Source: Myxococcales bacterium
GTDB lineage: Bacteria; Myxococcota; Myxococcia; Myxococcales; Myxococcaceae
Assembly (NCBI GenBank): GCA_003153055.1
Contig: PMBV01000335.1
Coordinates: forward strand, 11,013-31,525
Direction: 5' to 3'
Length of the DNA: 20,513 bases
Notes under the pieces: model-generated
What the model saw: the letters and a program-made list of their open reading frames with translations, nothing else
Told to the model about the DNA's origin: nothing
The model's database searches: none
Made by a program: the position numbers and the translations under genes
In this document: piece after piece, positions 6,075 through 17,372 of the stretch
Numbering within the stretch: the stretch's first letter is position 1
How the letters are laid out: every line of letters starts with the position of its first letter

Positions 6075-7778
6075 TCAGGCTGTCTCGCCACGGGCCCCTG
6101 CCCCGTTCTGCACCGGCAGCCGTATGAAGAACGTCGTGCCGGTGCCCGCGGTGGTTTCGAACCTGAGGCCTCCGCCGTGCTTCTCAACCACCACGGACCA
6201 GGCAGTGGCCAGACCTTGCCCCGTCCCTTTCCCGACCTCTTTCGTGGTGAAGAACGGGTCATAGACCTTGTTTCGAATGGCCTGCGGAATTCCGCCGCCC
6301 GTATCGCCGATCGAGACCTCCGCCCAATCACCGTCCTGCCGCGTGCGAACCGTGATCAGACCGCGCTGGCCGGAGTCCTTCACGACGTCTTGAATTGCAT
6401 GGGCCGCGTTGACGATGATGTTCAGGAACACCTGATTGATCTCTCCCGCATGGCAGAGAACCATCGGGAGCGCCCCGAAGTCGGTCTCGACGTCGGCGGC
6501 GTACCTGTACTCGCTTCTGGCCACGGTGAGGGTGGCCTGGAGTGCCCGGTTGAGATCGAGCGCCGCCATCTCCCGCTGGTCCGGATGGGCGAACTCCTTC
6601 ATCGAGCGCACGATGGAGGCGACCCGACCAAGGCCCTCGAAGGACCGCTCAACCGCTTTCGGAAGGTGCTCCGAGAGGAATGCCAGGTCGGCGTCTTCTT
6701 CTGCTCGGACCATCTCCGTCTCGACCTTCTCGAGGGCCTCGCCCCCAGCCAAGGACCGACGTGCCTTCTGGCATCTCCCGATGAGCGCCAGGAGATTGTC
6801 GAGGCCATCGCGAAGGAAGATGACGCTGTCGTTCACGAATTGAACGGGGGTGTTGATCTCATGGGCGATTCCCGCGGCCAGTTGGCCGACCGCCGCGAGC
6901 TTCTCCGCTTGGCGAAGCATCGACTCCAGAGCCACTCGCTTCGATATGTCGTGATAGATGGCCGAGAACCCAGTGACAGCGCCAGCGGCGTTCTTGATCG
7001 GCGAGAGGAGCAGGGCGAGATCCACCGTGGTACCGTCTCTTCTGAGTCTCTTGCAGTCATAGGCAACGTGCTGGCCCCGCCGGACTTTGTCCATGTTGCC
7101 GAGGACCTCCTCGGCGGTTTCGGCCGGCGCGACCGCATTGACGTGCTGGCCGATGGCCTCTTCGGCCGTATAGCCAAAGAGCGTCTGCGCCGCTTCATTC
7201 CAGGTCTCGACTGTTCCATCGAGGCTTGCGCTGACAATGGCGTCACGAGACGAGCTGACGACCGCGGCCAAGCGACCGATCTCTTGTTCGGCGCGCTTTC
7301 GTTCGCTGATGTCGGTGATCATCGCAAACGCCCCCTGGAAGCGCCCATCGGAGTCGGCGACTTGCCTGGGGTTGACAATCGTCCACAGGGGCTGCCCGTC
7401 TTTGCGGCGCCACCGGCGTTCGTACTGCGAAGATGCCCCCGCCCGACGCTCTCTCATCCGTTGGGCCTGATCTGCCTTGTCCTCCTCGAAGAGAAAGTCG
7501 TCGGGCGACCGACCCATGATTTCGTCGACAGTGTATCCCAGCATCCCGGCCATTCGGTGATTGACGAAGGCCGTGCGCAGGCTGGCATCCAGCATCCAGA
7601 TGCCTTCGTTGGCTAGGTCCACGATGAGCTGGTATCGGCGGCTCTCGGCTGAGCGCTTCGCTGCTCGTCGCCGGAGCTGCACGAACAACAGCGCGAGGAG
7701 GCCGCCCAAGACAACGATGGCGACCGCCGCCAGCGTCGAGGTTTCGACGGGCTCCAGGAGAGGCCGATGGGAATTCAA
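6075..7778 (-). CDS. membrane-anchored PAS-PAS sensor histidine kinase (orphan)
   Basis: A 567-residue protein with one N-terminal membrane helix (about 15-35) and no periplasmic domain. It has two PAS/PAC modules (about 48-160, with GYTVDEIMGRSPDDF, and about 170-280, with NEAAQTLFGYTAEEAIGQ). A HisKA region has H306 in AHEINTPVQFVNDS, and an HATPase_c domain has the N box NIIVNAAHAI, DTGGGI (492-497), PFFTTK and GKGTGQGL (516-523). The kinase is complete; the signal is probably sensed inside the cell by the PAS domains. I chose the TTG at 7778: it has GGAGG 10 nt upstream and overlaps the hydrolase stop by 4 nt (TTGA). Farther upstream the frame is out of phase with the hydrolase and makes no sense. 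No response regulator is adjacent. Confidence 0.93.
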   Translation of the reverse strand: MNSHRPLLEPVETSTLAAVAIVVLGGLLALLFVQLRRRAAKRSAESRRYQLIVDLANEGIWMLDASLRTAFVNHRMAGMLGYTVDEIMGRSPDDFLFEEDKADQAQRMRERRAGASSQYERRWRRKDGQPLWTIVNPRQVADSDGRFQGAFAMITDISERKRAEQEIGRLAAVVSSSRDAIVSASLDGTVETWNEAAQTLFGYTAEEAIGQHVNAVAPAETAEEVLGNMDKVRRGQHVAYDCKRLRRDGTTVDLALLLSPIKNAAGAVTGFSAIYHDISKRVALESMLRQAEKLAAVGQLAAGIAHEINTPVQFVNDSVIFLRDGLDNLLALIGRCQKARRSLAGGEALEKVETEMVRAEEDADLAFLSEHLPKAVERSFEGLGRVASIVRSMKEFAHPDQREMAALDLNRALQATLTVARSEYRYAADVETDFGALPMVLCHAGEINQVFLNIIVNAAHAIQDVVKDSGQRGLITVRTRQDGDWAEVSIGDTGGGIPQAIRNKVYDPFFTTKEVGKGTGQGLATAWSVVVEKHGGGLRFETTAGTGTTFFIRLPVQNGAGARGETA

Positions 7779-8626
7779 CTGATCGCCGCCTCCGCGCGCT
7801 CGGGTGGTCGCGCCGAGGAGCGCTCGATGGCCCGCGCGATGGCAGCCGCGAGGGCGCTCGGGTTTTCGGTATGCATCAGGTGGGATGCACCGTCGAGTTG
7901 CACGAGGTCGATGGCCGGGACCGCGCGCTTGGCCCGCTCGGCGAGTTGCGCATACCAAGGCATGCTCGACCCACCGACGATCCACGTCATCGGAGCCACG
8001 ATGCTCGCCATGTCTGCGTACGAGACGTGCTCGCCGAGCGGGCCGTGGAGGCCCGGGTCGAGCTCCGCCAGCACCACGCGGCTGTGATCGAGCAGTCTGC
8101 GTCGGGCGTCCTCGCTGGCACGGTCGAAGGCATTGCCGCCATCGCGGGTCCCCGAGGCCCAGCGGAAGAAGGCCCGCGCACCGTCTTGGTGTCGGCCGCG
8201 AAGCTGCGCGAGCTTCGCCTGGGCGAGCGCCTTGAGCATTCCGGGCGCCGGATGTCGGAGGCCGTGCAGGGGCGCCTCCAGCAACGTGAGGGAAGCGACC
8301 TGCCTGGGATGATGGATGGCCAGGTCCAGGCCGATAATGGCTCCGGAGGACCAACCGACCACATGTGCCGGTGGCCCCAGATGCTCGATCAAGGCCGCAA
8401 GGTCCGCGGTGTGGATCCGGTGATCGCGCACCGGGGGGTGCGTGGCGCGTCCGTACCCGCGGCGGTCATAGGCCACGACCCGATACGCGGCCGAGCACTC
8501 CTTCATCAGCGCGCTCCAGGTGCTCGCGTCGGCGCCAGTGCCATGGACCAGCACGAGCAGAGGTCCCTGCCCCTCCTCGTCGTAGACGAGCTCTGCACCG
8601 GGGACACTTCGTCGGCAGTCGCGCAT
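7775..8626 (-). CDS. alpha/beta-fold hydrolase
   Basis: A 283-residue alpha/beta hydrolase. The oxyanion-hole motif is LVLVHGTGADASTW (24-37), followed by the strand and loop VVAYDRRGYGR (50-60). The nucleophile elbow is GWSSG (91-95, S93), the probable catalytic His is H249 in LDGASHLMH, and the acid lies in the cap-to-core region before it. Length and order match the esterase/haloperoxidase-like branch; the substrate is unknown. The ATG at 8626 is preceded by GAGGAGG with a short spacer. It is the first gene of a two-gene unit with the histidine kinase (4-nt overlap). The 208-nt interval 8627-8834 upstream holds no gene and presumably its promoter, which I could not identify. Confidence 0.9.
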   Translation of the reverse strand: MRDCRRSVPGAELVYDEEGQGPLLVLVHGTGADASTWSALMKECSAAYRVVAYDRRGYGRATHPPVRDHRIHTADLAALIEHLGPPAHVVGWSSGAIIGLDLAIHHPRQVASLTLLEAPLHGLRHPAPGMLKALAQAKLAQLRGRHQDGARAFFRWASGTRDGGNAFDRASEDARRRLLDHSRVVLAELDPGLHGPLGEHVSYADMASIVAPMTWIVGGSSMPWYAQLAERAKRAVPAIDLVQLDGASHLMHTENPSALAAAIARAIERSSARPPERAEAAIS

Positions 8627-8834
8627 CTTTCATCCTCCTCGATGGTCATGACCCACGCCGTCGACGCTCGTCGGCATCGAGCTCCCCGTTGAGGAATCGC
8701 GATGCCCTCGTAAAACCTAACGAGCCCATCGCAGGCGCGGCCTCCGAGCCTCTCGGGCAATCGGCCTCGGACGGCTCCTGAGCTCGAGCGGGGTCAGCCC
8801 TGACTGCACTCGGAGTGCCTCGAGGCGGGCTCGT

Positions 8835-10346
8835 TCACCGGCAGGCGTGGTAGCGGCACCGACCGGACGCGCAGTCTTCGTCGACGCCACACGGTGCCCC
8901 GAGCGCACAGCCCACTCCGCCAGTCATACCCTCGAACACCAGGCCGGAGCCGTGGGCCGGCCCGAGGGGCTGATTGCCATTGACCCCGGCCGCCGAATTC
9001 GTGAGCGAGACCACGCGCCCATCGCGCTGCACCTGCACTTCAAGGCCACCGTCGGCCCCACACCTCGCGTCGATGGCCTCCGCGATGCGCTGCGCCAGGA
9101 GCTCCACGTCGACCTGGCCCGGCACCACGACGGGAGAGTGCTCTCCCGTGGCCGATGCTGGGTCGTCGACCAGCTCGAAGACCTCCTCACGTGTCCCGTC
9201 GTTGACGGAGAACGTGTCGCCCGTGGCGAAGCTGAACGACTGCACGGTGATGCTCCCCTTGGCGCTCGCGACACCGCTCCGCTGACAGGAGGTACTGCAC
9301 GCTCCGCAGGCCGACGACGCCGCGCTGTCGCACTCCTCGAGGGGGACGTCGACGCGCCCATCGCCGCACGCAGGCCCGACCAGACTCACCAGCGCCGTGC
9401 ACCCCGTATTGCACCGGCTGCAGGTGCTGGTGCCGTAGGGGCAGGCCGTCGCCCCATTCAGCTCACCGTCGTCGCACACCTCGGAGCCGTTCGTCTTTCC
9501 ATCGTCGCAGAACGCACCAGTGCCGACGCTGGATGCCGTACACCTGGCGTTGCAGAGCTGACAGGTGTGCTGCCCGTAGACGCACGCGGAGGCGCCGTTG
9601 CGGGCCCCGTCGTCGCAGGCCTCCGGCTCCTGCCTGATGCCATCGCCGCAGGAGGGGCCGTCGAGCTGCGCCCAGCGACACCGGCTACAGAGCGTGCAGC
9701 GCTCCTGGCCATAGGGGCACGCGACCTTCTCGGTGCTGCTGCTCGGGCCGTCATCGCAGGCCTCGACTCCCGCCTCCACGTGCCCATCGCCACAGCGCGC
9801 CGACCGGCAGCTCGTCAGGCACGCGCCCGTGTCGCTGTTGCCCGCACCGTCGTCGCACTCTTCACCGCCCGTCCGGTTGGTGCTCCCGTCTCCGCACCGG
9901 AGCACCGTGCAGTCTGCGTTGCACGTGGCGGACTCACCGTGGTCGTCGCACGCCTCCCCCGCGGCCACGTTGACGACTCCATCGCCGCACCGAGCGAGGG
10001 TGCAGTCAAAGTTGCAAGCCTTCGTCTCGCGCGCCTCGACCCCCGGGTCGCACGCTTCACCCGCAACCGGGTTCACCACGCCGTCGCCACACCGGGCCCA
10101 GGTGCAATCGGCGTTGCACCGCGCTGTCTCCCCCGCGAGCCCGGGGTCGCACTGCTCGTTCGCCTGGACCGTCCCGTCGCCGCAGGTCGTCGGCAAGCAG
10201 GACCGCCCATCGGCGCCGCACTGCATCCCCTTGGGGCACCAGAAGCTGCCGCTACAGTGGACATGCTCGGAGTCCTTGACGCAGCCACCGATGACCACGA
10301 CCAGGACCAGCACGCCCAATACCCGGCGCAAGTGAACGTGGCTCAT
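8835..10346 (-). CDS. Cys-rich repeat lipoprotein (DUF4215 / Myxococcus Cys-rich repeats)
   Basis: A 503-residue surface-type lipoprotein. The signal peptide has a long hydrophobic core ([12 protein letters not shown]) and lipobox IGGC with C22. Seven CGDG...CD-type units plus one [15 protein letters not shown] unit span about residues 55-345, the repeat called DUF4215 or Myxococcus Cys-rich repeat. The later units alternate with ACPYGQ-x2-C-x2-C-x3-C inserts. Residues about 358-479 form a Cys-poor domain ([20 protein letters not shown], then a [10 protein letters not shown] helix and [15 protein letters not shown]), followed by a Cys-rich end with [10 protein letters not shown]. Disulfides imply an extracytoplasmic location. 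The ATG overlaps the stop of the TPR/PEGA gene by 4 nt; GAGGGA lies upstream. It is the last gene of the kinase operon. Confidence 0.9.
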   Translation of the reverse strand: MSHVHLRRVLGVLVLVVVIGGCVKDSEHVHCSGSFWCPKGMQCGADGRSCLPTTCGDGTVQANEQCDPGLAGETARCNADCTWARCGDGVVNPVAGEACDPGVEARETKACNFDCTLARCGDGVVNVAAGEACDDHGESATCNADCTVLRCGDGSTNRTGGEECDDGAGNSDTGACLTSCRSARCGDGHVEAGVEACDDGPSSSTEKVACPYGQERCTLCSRCRWAQLDGPSCGDGIRQEPEACDDGARNGASACVYGQHTCQLCNARCTASSVGTGAFCDDGKTNGSEVCDDGELNGATACPYGTSTCSRCNTGCTALVSLVGPACGDGRVDVPLEECDSAASSACGACSTSCQRSGVASAKGSITVQSFSFATGDTFSVNDGTREEVFELVDDPASATGEHSPVVVPGQVDVELLAQRIAEAIDARCGADGGLEVQVQRDGRVVSLTNSAAGVNGNQPLGPAHGSGLVFEGMTGGVGCALGAPCGVDEDCASGRCRYHACR

Positions 10347-11317
10347 TCGTGTCCCTCGAGGTTCGGAGGGCTCGACTGAGCTGGCCGGTCCACCTCATAC
10401 GGCCTCACGTACAGCTTCTCTCTGTTGAGGATGGCGAGGATGACCCCGGTGACGAGGGCCGCGCCGCCCACCGCGTAGGCGCCGACGGCGAGCTGCTGCA
10501 TCCGGACGCCCTGGTCTCGCCCGGGCCCCATGTCGCAGCCCAGGCCGCAGGCCGCGACCCGCGCGTCGAAGTCACGGACCTTGTTCATTCCGAAGTACTG
10601 CAGCCCACCGCCGGCGAGCCCCAGCACCGCGCCGCCGGCCATCAACGCCCACGGCTTCCACGGCGCCCACCGCCGCCGATACTCGGTGAGCTCTCCCTCC
10701 GACTTCAGCTCGAGGTCCAGCGCCACGGCCTGCCCGGCGACCAGCGTCCGCCGCACCTCGTTGGTGAAGAGCCCCTCCCTCGAGGCGGTGATGCTGTGGA
10801 AGCCCGGGCGCACCATGCCGGCGAATTCACCGGGAGGTGACAGCAGGGGCTGCCCGTCGAACGTCACCTGGGCGCCGGGGACCTCGCAGCGAACTCGCAG
10901 ATTCACCAACTGCTGCTCGAGCAGCGTGGCGTAATTGCGCGCCTGGACGAAGCGCTCCTTCTCGATGGGCTCGGGCCCCCATTGGATGGCCGCCTGGAGG
11001 TGCGCGTACATCTCGACGGGCTGGTCGAGGTTCATCAGCGCGAGCGCCAAGTTGTAATGCAATGCGGGGTGATTGCACTGCTTGAGCGCCTCCCGGTACT
11101 TCGCGGCCGCGGGCACGAAGAGCGATTGGTTGAGCAGCGAGTTGCCCTCGCTCACCAGCGCTTGCACGGCCTCCCGGCTCTCCGCGGGGCCGCCCGAGGG
11201 CCAGAAGCACTGGTCGGCCGCCGGGCGACGCGATGACGGCTCCCGGGCCATTCCCGGCGCCGAGAGACAGACAGCCACGGCGGCTGCGAAGACGGTGGAG
11301 ATTCTCCTCGAGGCCAT
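10343..11317 (-). CDS. TPR- and PEGA-containing membrane protein
   Basis: A 324-residue exported membrane protein. It has a signal peptide (1-24, core [12 protein letters not shown], cleavage near GMA), TPR-like helices at about 50-115 ([36 protein letters not shown]), and a PEGA-type beta domain at about 137-203 ([32 protein letters not shown]). Two membrane helices (about 222-244 and 276-297) flank a short loop with ACGLGCDMG, and the tail is polar. PEGA plus TPR proteins are common partners of myxobacterial Ser/Thr kinases. The ATG at 11317 has GGAGGAG upstream and lies 2 nt after the kinase stop; the end overlaps the lipoprotein start. Minus-strand reading upstream of this ATG in the same frame is an out-of-phase shadow of the kinase gene. 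Confidence 0.88.
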   Translation of the reverse strand: MASRRISTVFAAAVAVCLSAPGMAREPSSRRPAADQCFWPSGGPAESREAVQALVSEGNSLLNQSLFVPAAAKYREALKQCNHPALHYNLALALMNLDQPVEMYAHLQAAIQWGPEPIEKERFVQARNYATLLEQQLVNLRVRCEVPGAQVTFDGQPLLSPPGEFAGMVRPGFHSITASREGLFTNEVRRTLVAGQAVALDLELKSEGELTEYRRRWAPWKPWALMAGGAVLGLAGGGLQYFGMNKVRDFDARVAACGLGCDMGPGRDQGVRMQQLAVGAYAVGGAALVTGVILAILNREKLYVRPYEVDRPAQSSPPNLEGHE

Positions 11318-11319
11318 GC

Positions 11320-14208
<2,889 letters not shown>

Positions 14209-14302
14209 AGTTGATCCCGAGCAGCGAGCGGACAGCGCTGTGGATCTCCCTCGGTTCCCCCGACCGGCGTCCACAGGTCCAGAACAGCTGAATCAATTGA
14301 CA

Positions 14303-14332
14303 ACCGTAGGGACCACGGAGTGACGAAGTCAA
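14303..14332 (-). promoter_or_regulatory. candidate promoter of the kinase operon
   Basis: Read on the minus strand, TTGACT (14332-14327), an 18-nt spacer and TACGGT (14308-14303) resemble a sigma70 promoter about 95 nt upstream of the kinase ATG. It lies between the metallopeptidase stop and the kinase start, so the two genes are probably transcribed separately. Confidence 0.35.
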
Positions 14333-14341
14333 GGCTCGGAG

Positions 14342-15325
14342 CTATTTCGAGTTGTCCGTGTTCTGCTGCTTCGACACGTACGAACTGGCAGAGCTCCCGT
14401 AGGCGGTCTGATAGAGCTGCCGGAGTTGTTCGGGATCCACTGGCTTCCCTGCCGCCAGGTCCTTGTTGAGCCCGTCAACAGCGGCGTTGAAGGAGGGGTC
14501 GCTCTTGCTGTTGTAGAGCGCGGGATACTCCGGGTAGCGCGACTGCACCATCTTCAGGACCCTCGACTGGAGAGCGGCCTGAGCCTGTGGCGATTGCGGC
14601 TCTCCGCCCGACGCGCGCTCCGATGCGAGGTGCGCTCGGTACTCCGCGAGGAAACGGTCCGAGTCTCCGAGAACCGAGGCATCGCCGTTGAGGGCGTGGT
14701 TGGTCTCGTGGGCAATGGTCCCAAAGAGGGGATTCTTGACCTGGGGGTTGATGTTGACGTGGATGTTTTGACTATCTGAGGTGTACCCACTGGCGTTGAG
14801 GGGGTCGTTGGGGTTGTTGTTCGGTGCCTGGTCGTAGAGGTTGAGCGTGACGCGCCCGCTCAGGACTTGGTCGACCGTATTGTTCATGACCTTGTTGCCT
14901 GGATTCGAGGCACCGCTCAGCGACATGCTCCCAACGATCTTCGGGAGCATCTCCTTCATCTTCCCGGAGGCGGCGGCGTACGATGGCGAGCGCTCGAGCG
15001 TCGAGAGATCGTTCTGAACCTTGGCCTGAACCGCGGGGCTCGCCTTCGAATACATCGGGCTGTTCAGGACGTAGTTCGCTCCGCTCGCATAGTCGGGGTC
15101 CTTGAAGCTCGACTTCACGTTGTTGCCCGAGGGCGGGCTGACCTGTGCGAGGACCACCTTCGGTTTGCCCCCCGAGGAGCCGACGTAGAGGTCCTGCGGC
15201 GAGAAGCCCGTCAGCGGCGTCCCGATGGACTGCGGCTGCGGCGGAAGCGCCGGGCCGAGCCCGTCTGTATCCTGGACAACCCCGGCTCCGTACGCACGCG
15301 AATCGTTCGAGACGCTGATTGCCAT
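14342..15325 (-). CDS. putative HExxH zinc metallopeptidase
   Basis: A 327-residue protein with one zincin motif, FGTIAHETNHALNG: H206-E-T-N-H210, and a possible third ligand, E228, in FLAEYRAHLASE. The segment before it, NIHVNINPQVKNPL, is the edge-strand type expected of zincins. There is no signal peptide or membrane helix. The first 75 residues are Gly/Pro/Ser-rich and look disordered; the tail is polar (SSYVSKQQNTDNSK). Asn/Ser/Gln content is higher than in neighbours, so this gene may have a different origin. Short HExxH proteins of this style include secreted effector proteases (for example M91/NleD-like), but I cannot assign the family. The ATG at 15325 has GGAG with a 6-nt spacer; an ATG 12 nt upstream is less well placed. 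An AT-rich dyad lies upstream. Confidence 0.75.
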   Translation of the reverse strand: MAISVSNDSRAYGAGVVQDTDGLGPALPPQPQSIGTPLTGFSPQDLYVGSSGGKPKVVLAQVSPPSGNNVKSSFKDPDYASGANYVLNSPMYSKASPAVQAKVQNDLSTLERSPSYAAASGKMKEMLPKIVGSMSLSGASNPGNKVMNNTVDQVLSGRVTLNLYDQAPNNNPNDPLNASGYTSDSQNIHVNINPQVKNPLFGTIAHETNHALNGDASVLGDSDRFLAEYRAHLASERASGGEPQSPQAQAALQSRVLKMVQSRYPEYPALYNSKSDPSFNAAVDGLNKDLAAGKPVDPEQLRQLYQTAYGSSASSYVSKQQNTDNSK

Positions 15326-15393
15326 TTGAGACTCCATCTCGCTTCGAGGGTGACCTGTTGTCGCGAAGCTCAGCGGGGTGGTTGCGCCCGCTA

Positions 15394-15412
15394 TTGTAAT
15401 GACATTTTACAA
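15394..15412. promoter_or_regulatory. AT-rich dyad upstream of the metallopeptidase gene
   Basis: TTGTAA-TGACATT-TTACAA is a perfect 6-bp inverted repeat with a 7-nt centre, in a local AT island about 70-90 nt upstream of the start codon at 15325. Its size fits an operator (for example a Fur-superfamily-like box); no specific regulator can be named. Confidence 0.45.
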
Positions 15413-15470
15413 CGCAACAGGTCGACACTCTTCTGAGATCGAGGCGACCTTGGAGCGGGAGCGGGACATC

Positions 15471-16106
15471 TCAGCGGGTCCACAGCATGGCGAACCGTTG
15501 CAATTCCACGGCGTTGAGGTCGGAGACGGCCCAGTACGTCATGGCCTCGCGTTGCCAGGCAAAGACCTGAAACCCACGGCGCGTGAGCAGCCGAGGCTCG
15601 CGCGGGTGCCCATCGGGCGCGGGCCACTCAAAGAGGTTGATGACGTGCTGATTAGCCCGGTACACCAGCGCGGCGACCGGCCGGCCGGCGAGGTAGTCGA
15701 GGCGAGCGCCGACGAGGACGAAGCCATCGGGCGCGAGGTCGCGCACCGTCGGAGCGAAGTCGAGCTTCCCCTCGAACCAGGGCTTCACGGTGTGTTGCTC
15801 GCCAGAGCTGACGTCGGCGAGGTGGTCGACCATCAACGAGCGCACGTGCCCGGCCAGCACCTCCTGCGCGAGCACCTCACGCTCACCCTCGGATCCGGTC
15901 CACTTCCCCAGGACGAAGGCAAGCACGGCGACCGTGCTCACAGCGGCGGCGACGGCCACCCACCATCGGCCCCGTCCCGCGCGACGAGCGGGCGCGAAGG
16001 CCAGGCCTCTGACGATGCGCGCCTCAAGGGCGGGAGGCGGCCGATGTGTCAACCGCTCGCGGTGAAGCTCGAAGAGCGCTTGCAGCTCATCATCGGAAGA
16101 GCTCAT
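15471..16106 (-). CDS. membrane anti-sigma factor
   Basis: A 211-residue single-pass protein that starts 4 nt inside the sigma gene (ATGA overlap) with AGGAGG 7 nt upstream. The N-terminal cytoplasmic part (1-47: DDELQALFELHRERLTH) should bind the sigma factor. A membrane helix follows (about 48-68), then a periplasmic domain (HVRSLMVDHLADVSSGEQHT, WFEGKLDFAPTVRDLAPDGF, GARLDYLAGRPVAALVYRAN, VINLFEWP) like that of RsiW-type transmembrane anti-sigma factors. It has no HxxxCxxC zinc motif in the N-terminal part, so it is not a ZAS redox anti-sigma factor. Release probably occurs by regulated proteolysis, by analogy with the family. The signal is unknown. Confidence 0.88.
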   Translation of the reverse strand: MSSSDDELQALFELHRERLTHRPPPALEARIVRGLAFAPARRAGRGRWWVAVAAAVSTVAVLAFVLGKWTGSEGEREVLAQEVLAGHVRSLMVDHLADVSSGEQHTVKPWFEGKLDFAPTVRDLAPDGFVLVGARLDYLAGRPVAALVYRANQHVINLFEWPAPDGHPREPRLLTRRGFQVFAWQREAMTYWAVSDLNAVELQRFAMLWTR

Positions 16107-16624
16107 CGGCCAACCTCCTGCTGCGAATGAGCGAGGGCCGCGCGCAGCATCGCCCGGGCGCGGGCCAGCCGAGACATCACGGTGCCCTTGGGGACCTCGG
16201 CGACCGCGGCGATCTCCCGGTAGCTCAAGCCCTCGAGCTCCCTGAGGACGAGCACCTCGCGAAACCTCGACGGGAGCGCCTCGATGGCCGATCGCAGCTC
16301 GGCTGCCGACACCGCGTCAACCAGCCGCGCCTCGGCGCTGGGAGTCGGAGCCGCCTGGTCAAAGGTGTCATCCCAGGGCTCCAGGCGCTCGCTCCGCTTC
16401 AACAGCGTCAAGCTCGTGTTGCGAACAATTTGCAGAAACCAAGCCCGCGGGTCTCTCGGAGGTGACTCGGCGAAGGCCCGGTGAGCCCGTACGGTGGCGT
16501 CTTGCAACGCGTCCTCGGCGTCGGCGTCGTTGCCTGTCAGCCATCGAGCCAGGTTGTACGCCGCCTCGAAGTGCACCAGCACCTCGCCTCGAAAGCGAGT
16601 GGCGTTCACGGGCTGGTCGACCAA
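16103..16624 (-). CDS. ECF RNA polymerase sigma factor
   Basis: A 173-residue ECF sigma factor. Region 2 (about 15-82) has FEAAYNLARWLTGNDADAED, ALQDATVRAHRAF and the RAWFLQIVRNTSLTLLKR helix; region 4 (about 105-162) has EALPSRFREVLVLRELEGLS, YREIAAVAEVPKGTVMSRLA and RARAMLR. Region 1.1 and most of region 3 are absent, as usual for ECFs. I chose TTG 16624 because GGAGG lies 6 nt before it; GTG 16609 is possible. Codons farther upstream in this frame run antisense through the divergent DoxX gene. It overlaps its anti-sigma gene by 4 nt. A GGAAC at 16641-16645 resembles an ECF -35 element but has no good -10 partner, so autoregulation is unproven. Confidence 0.92.
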   Translation of the reverse strand: MVDQPVNATRFRGEVLVHFEAAYNLARWLTGNDADAEDALQDATVRAHRAFAESPPRDPRAWFLQIVRNTSLTLLKRSERLEPWDDTFDQAAPTPSAEARLVDAVSAAELRSAIEALPSRFREVLVLRELEGLSYREIAAVAEVPKGTVMSRLARARAMLRAALAHSQQEVGR

Positions 16625-16748
16625 TTCGGGCCTCCGGGGCGGAACTCGCGAGCGATGCTTCGACTTCCACGATTTCTGGAATAACGGCTCGGCTGCGAAA
16701 GTCTCGTCGGTGCTGGCACCCCCGCTGGCGCTGTCCAAGGAGCGCGCG

Positions 16749-17270
16749 ATGCAGAAGCTGATGAATTGGCTCGTGAAACCACCCGTCGATGGGCCCGCGG
16801 CCATCCTGCTGGTGAGGCTGATGACCGGCGGGGTGTTCTTCTCGGAGGGGCTGCTCAAGTTCGTGTACGTGAATCAGGGCGTTGGCCGCTTCACCAAGAT
16901 TGGCATTCCCTTCCCCCCGTTCTCGGCGACGGCCATCGGGCTGTTGGAGATTTGCGGTGGGGCCATGCTGATGCTTGGTCTCTTCACCCGGGTGTTGAGC
17001 CTTATCTTCGTGATTGAGATGGTGGTGGCGGTCCTCAGCACGAAGGTCTCGCTCTACCTCGGCACCTCGCCGCTTCCGCTCCCGCCCTCGCCGCCACAGG
17101 TGGGTCTCTGGGCGGTGTTGCACGAGAGCCGCTCCGACTACGCCCAGCTGATGACGTGCGCCTTCTTCAGCATCGTGGGGCCGGGCCGGGTGTCACTCGA
17201 CCACTGGCTGCGTCACGGGCCGCGGGAGGACCCCACCCATACGCCGATGATGGCCCGCCCGACGAGCTGA
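16749..17270 (+). CDS. DoxX-family membrane protein
   Basis: A 173-residue protein with the DoxX layout: ILLVRLMTGGVFFSEGLLKF (19-38), the signature R-x(6)-F-x-x-G-x-x-K, a loop with IGIPFPPFSATAIGLLEICG (51-70), GGAMLMLGLFTRVLSLIFVI (70-89) and MVVAVLSTKV (91-100), then an amphipathic loop and a final helix (YAQLMTCAFFSIVG, 131-144). DoxX proteins are small four-helix membrane proteins linked to quinone or thiol redox processes; the function here is inferred only from family. The ATG at 16749 has AAGGAG 6 nt upstream. It is divergent from the ECF sigma gene (124 nt between starts), so control by that sigma factor is possible. Confidence 0.88.
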   Translation: MQKLMNWLVKPPVDGPAAILLVRLMTGGVFFSEGLLKFVYVNQGVGRFTKIGIPFPPFSATAIGLLEICGGAMLMLGLFTRVLSLIFVIEMVVAVLSTKVSLYLGTSPLPLPPSPPQVGLWAVLHESRSDYAQLMTCAFFSIVGPGRVSLDHWLRHGPREDPTHTPMMARPTS

Positions 17271-17372
17271 CGACTCGCTTAGGCTTCTGATCGAAATTAC
17301 ATCGCCGCTCAAACCACACCTTGTTCGGCTGCTCTCTGGACGAAGTTGACGAGATAATTTTGGCGCTGCCCC

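Noticed and set aside
6177..7616. 479-codon plus-strand open frame
   Set aside because: Antisense to the histidine kinase, all of whose motifs are intact on the minus strand.
9000..10200. Periodic CGDG-encoding DNA as a CRISPR or tandem DNA repeat
   Set aside because: The periodicity is at protein level with variable unit length and divergent DNA; it is the Cys-rich repeat coding sequence.
8847..10379. 510-codon plus-strand open frame
   Set aside because: Antisense to the Cys-rich lipoprotein; composition is mirror-shadow (Ala/Arg/Val).
14296..14301. TTGACA on the plus strand
   Set aside because: No plus-strand gene follows and no -10 element at proper spacing.
16641..16670. ECF-type promoter starting at GGAAC
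   Set aside because: No convincing -10 element at 16-17 nt; kept only as a remark under the sigma gene.
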